Assembly (NCBI RefSeq): GCF_028473605.1
Contig: NZ_CP097267.1
Coordinates: 124,001-188,000, forward strand
Direction: 5' to 3'
Source: Acidovorax sp. NCPPB 3576
GTDB lineage: Bacteria > Pseudomonadota > Gammaproteobacteria > Burkholderiales > Burkholderiaceae_C
Length of the DNA stretch: 64,000 nt
The notes below the pieces were generated by a model. It searched no databases and was not told where the DNA came from. It saw only the letters and a list, made by a program, of their open reading frames with translations. Below, one piece after another: positions 62,050 through 64,000 of this stretch. Positions within the stretch are counted from its first letter, which is position 1. Each line of letters opens with the position of its first letter. The position numbers and the translations under genes are program-made.

Positions 62050-64000
62050 ACGCCCCCCTGCCCGAGCACATCCGCCGCGCCATTGAAACGGTCACGCTCG
62101 AAGACAAATACGCCCTCGACCACGGACGTGCCTTCATGAGCGGCGTGCAGGCCCTGGTGCGCCTGCCCATGCTCCAGCGCCAGCGCGATGCGATCGCGGG
62201 CCTGAACACCGCCGGCTTCATCAGCGGCTACCGCGGCAGCCCGCTGGGCACCTACGACCAGGCGCTGTGGGCGGCCAAGAAGCATCTGGCCAAGAACCAC
62301 ATCGTGTTCCAGCCCGGCGTGAACGAAGAGCTGGGCGCCACGGCCGTGTGGGGCACGCAGCAGCTCGACCTGTACCCCACGACGAAGAAATACGACGGCG
62401 TGTTCGGCATCTGGTACGGCAAGGGCCCGGGCGTGGACCGCTGCTCCGACGTGTTCAAGCACGCCAACATGGCCGGCACATCGAAGCACGGCGGCGTGAT
62501 CGCCATCGCAGGCGACGACCACATCAGCAAGAGCAGCACCGCACCCCACCAGAGCGACCACATCTTCAAGGCCTGCGGCCTGCCGGTGTTCTTCCCCAGC
62601 AGCGTGCAGGACATCCTGGACATGGGCCTGCATGCCTTCGCCATGAGCCGCTTCTCGGGCGTGTGGTCGGGCATGAAGACCATCCAGGAGGTGGTGGAGT
62701 CCTCCAGCAGCATCTCGGTGGACCCGGACCGGGTGAAGATCGTCATGCCCGAGGACTTCGCCATGCCGCCCGGCGGCCTGCACATCCGCTGGCCCGACGC
62801 GCCGCTGGAGCAGGAGGCGCGCCTCATGGACTACAAGTGGTATGCGGCGCTGGCGTACATCCGCGCCAACAAGCTCAATTACAACGTGATCCAGGGCCCG
62901 CAGGACCGCTTCGGCATCATCGCGAGCGGCAAGGCGTACAACGACACGCGCCAGGCGCTCATCGACCTGGGGCTGGAGGACGACGTCTGCCGCCAGCTGG
63001 GCATCCGCCTGCACAAGGTGAACGTGGTGTGGCCGCTGGAGGCCACCATCACCCGCGACTTCGCGCAAGGCCTGCAGGAGATCCTGGTGGTGGAGGAAAA
63101 GCGCCAGGTCATCGAATACCAGATCAAGGAAGAGCTCTACAACTGGCGCGCCGACGTGCGCCCCAACGTGCTGGGCAAGTTCGACGAGGTGGAGGGCGAC
63201 AACTCCGGCGGCGAGTGGAGCATGCCCAACCCGAGCCAGAACTGGCTGCTGCGCCCGAAGGCCGACCTGACGCCCGCCATCATCGCGCGCGCCATCGCCA
63301 AGCGCCTCAAAAAGCTGGGCGTGCCGGCCGACATCGTGGCCCGCATGGACGCGCGCCTGTCGGTGATCGATGCGCGCGAGCGCGGCCTGGCCGAATCCAA
63401 GGTGGACACGGGCGACCGCACGCCGTGGTTCTGCAGCGGCTGCCCGCACAACACCAGCACCCGCGTGCCCGAGGGATCGCGCGCGGTGGCCGGCATCGGC
63501 TGCCACTACATGGTCAACTGGATGCCCGACCGCAACACGTCCACCTTCACGCAGATGGGCGGCGAGGGCGTGACCTGGGTGGGCCAGCAGCCCTTCACCA
63601 CGGAAAAGCACGTGTTCGCCAATCTGGGCGACGGCACCTACTTCCACAGCGGGCTGCTGGCCATCCGCCAGAGCATCGCGGCAGGCACCAACATCACCTA
63701 CAAGGTGCTCTACAACGACGCCGTCGCCATGACCGGCGGCCAGCAGGTGGGCGAGCGGCCCGAGGGGCACTCGGTGCTGCAGATCATGGCCAGCCTGAAG
63801 GCCGAGGGCATCGCCAAGCTGGTGATCGTGACCGACGAGCCGGCAAAGTACGACGGCGTGGCGCTGGCCGACGGCGTGACGGTGCACCACCGCGACGAAC
63901 TGGACAAGATCCAGCGCGAGTTCCGCGAGATCGCCGGCTGCACGGCCATCATCTACGACCAGACCTGCGCGACCGAAAAGCGCCGCCGCAGAAAGCGCGG
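62046..64000 (+). CDS. indolepyruvate ferredoxin oxidoreductase, fused, 5' part
   Basis: At least 651 codons of a large 2-ketoacid:ferredoxin oxidoreductase, truncated by the window end; full proteins of this fused type are about 1,150-1,200 residues. It oxidatively decarboxylates arylpyruvates or branched 2-ketoacids to acyl-CoA with TPP and ferredoxin. Blocks seen are NTAGFISGYRGSPLGTYDQ near the N-terminus, the CSGCPHN motif near residue 463, GGEGVTWVGQQPF and FANLGDGTYFHSGLLAIRQ in the TPP-binding part. The start is GTG at 62046 with AAGGAG about 9 bases upstream. Likely regulated by the divergent Lrp. Confidence 0.92.
   Translation, partial: MNAPLPEHIRRAIETVTLEDKYALDHGRAFMSGVQALVRLPMLQRQRDAIAGLNTAGFISGYRGSPLGTYDQALWAAKKHLAKNHIVFQPGVNEELGATAVWGTQQLDLYPTTKKYDGVFGIWYGKGPGVDRCSDVFKHANMAGTSKHGGVIAIAGDDHISKSSTAPHQSDHIFKACGLPVFFPSSVQDILDMGLHAFAMSRFSGVWSGMKTIQEVVESSSSISVDPDRVKIVMPEDFAMPPGGLHIRWPDAPLEQEARLMDYKWYAALAYIRANKLNYNVIQGPQDRFGIIASGKAYNDTRQALIDLGLEDDVCRQLGIRLHKVNVVWPLEATITRDFAQGLQEILVVEEKRQVIEYQIKEELYNWRADVRPNVLGKFDEVEGDNSGGEWSMPNPSQNWLLRPKADLTPAIIARAIAKRLKKLGVPADIVARMDARLSVIDARERGLAESKVDTGDRTPWFCSGCPHNTSTRVPEGSRAVAGIGCHYMVNWMPDRNTSTFTQMGGEGVTWVGQQPFTTEKHVFANLGDGTYFHSGLLAIRQSIAAGTNITYKVLYNDAVAMTGGQQVGERPEGHSVLQIMASLKAEGIAKLVIVTDEPAKYDGVALADGVTVHHRDELDKIQREFREIAGCTAIIYDQTCATEKRRRRKR

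Overview
The window is GC-rich DNA with dense, strongly third-position-biased genes. It looks like a Comamonadaceae betaproteobacterium, most plausibly a plant-associated Acidovorax or close relative. The reasons are the gene families and operon style, an HrpX-type PIP box in front of a large effector-like gene, and a small AT-rich dispersed repeat found at five intergenic or gene-end sites. No identification was run; this is inference from sequence features. I see no rRNA or tRNA genes, CRISPR array or insertion sequence.

Layout. 0.1-5.3 kb: a 1,670-residue putative type III effector (minus) with a perfect PIP box. 5.3-12.1 kb: a minus-strand TetR / outer-membrane factor / membrane-fusion / RND pump operon with a palindromic operator. 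12.2-14.1 kb: a chemoreceptor ending in the CheR/CheB docking peptide. 14.2-41.7 kb: about 27 kb of organosulfur scavenging genes in four transcription units: (i) SfnB/DszC-like flavoprotein, sigma-54 activator, ssuD and an amidohydrolase-like gene (minus); (ii) ssuA-ssuC-ssuB (plus, divergent from i); (iii) a nine-gene minus operon with two SfnB-like flavoproteins, a DszA/NtaA-like monooxygenase, four MetQ-type binding proteins and one MetN-MetI pair; (iv) msuE-sfnG-livG-livH-livM-binding protein-SfnB-like-livF (minus). Between iii and iv sits a compositionally foreign island (about 31.4-33.3 kb) with an XRE-ImmA / DUF4411 PIN-like pair.

42.2-64 kb is mostly core genome: glnE, a YhdP/AsmA-like giant, a nitrilase-family amidase, a PAS histidine kinase with a FixJ-type regulator, an OmpA lipoprotein, a GH19 muramidase-like protein with an adjacent lipoprotein (possible effector-immunity pair), a 50-residue membrane protein, mltA, two tandem pepsin-like aspartic proteases, an MFS exporter, an Lrp regulator and the start of a fused indolepyruvate ferredoxin oxidoreductase.

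How the genes may work together. Sulfonates, sulfones and thioether-type sulfur compounds would be imported by three ABC systems (Ssu, Met-type, Liv-type). Reduced-flavin monooxygenases (SsuD, SfnG, the DszA-like enzyme and four SfnB/DszC-like flavoproteins) would oxidise or cleave them, with MsuE as the only visible flavin reductase. A shared motif (CATAA or CATAT about 20 bases across to ATTCC) lies upstream of three of these units, with a weaker match before ssuA, suggesting one sulfur-starvation regulon.
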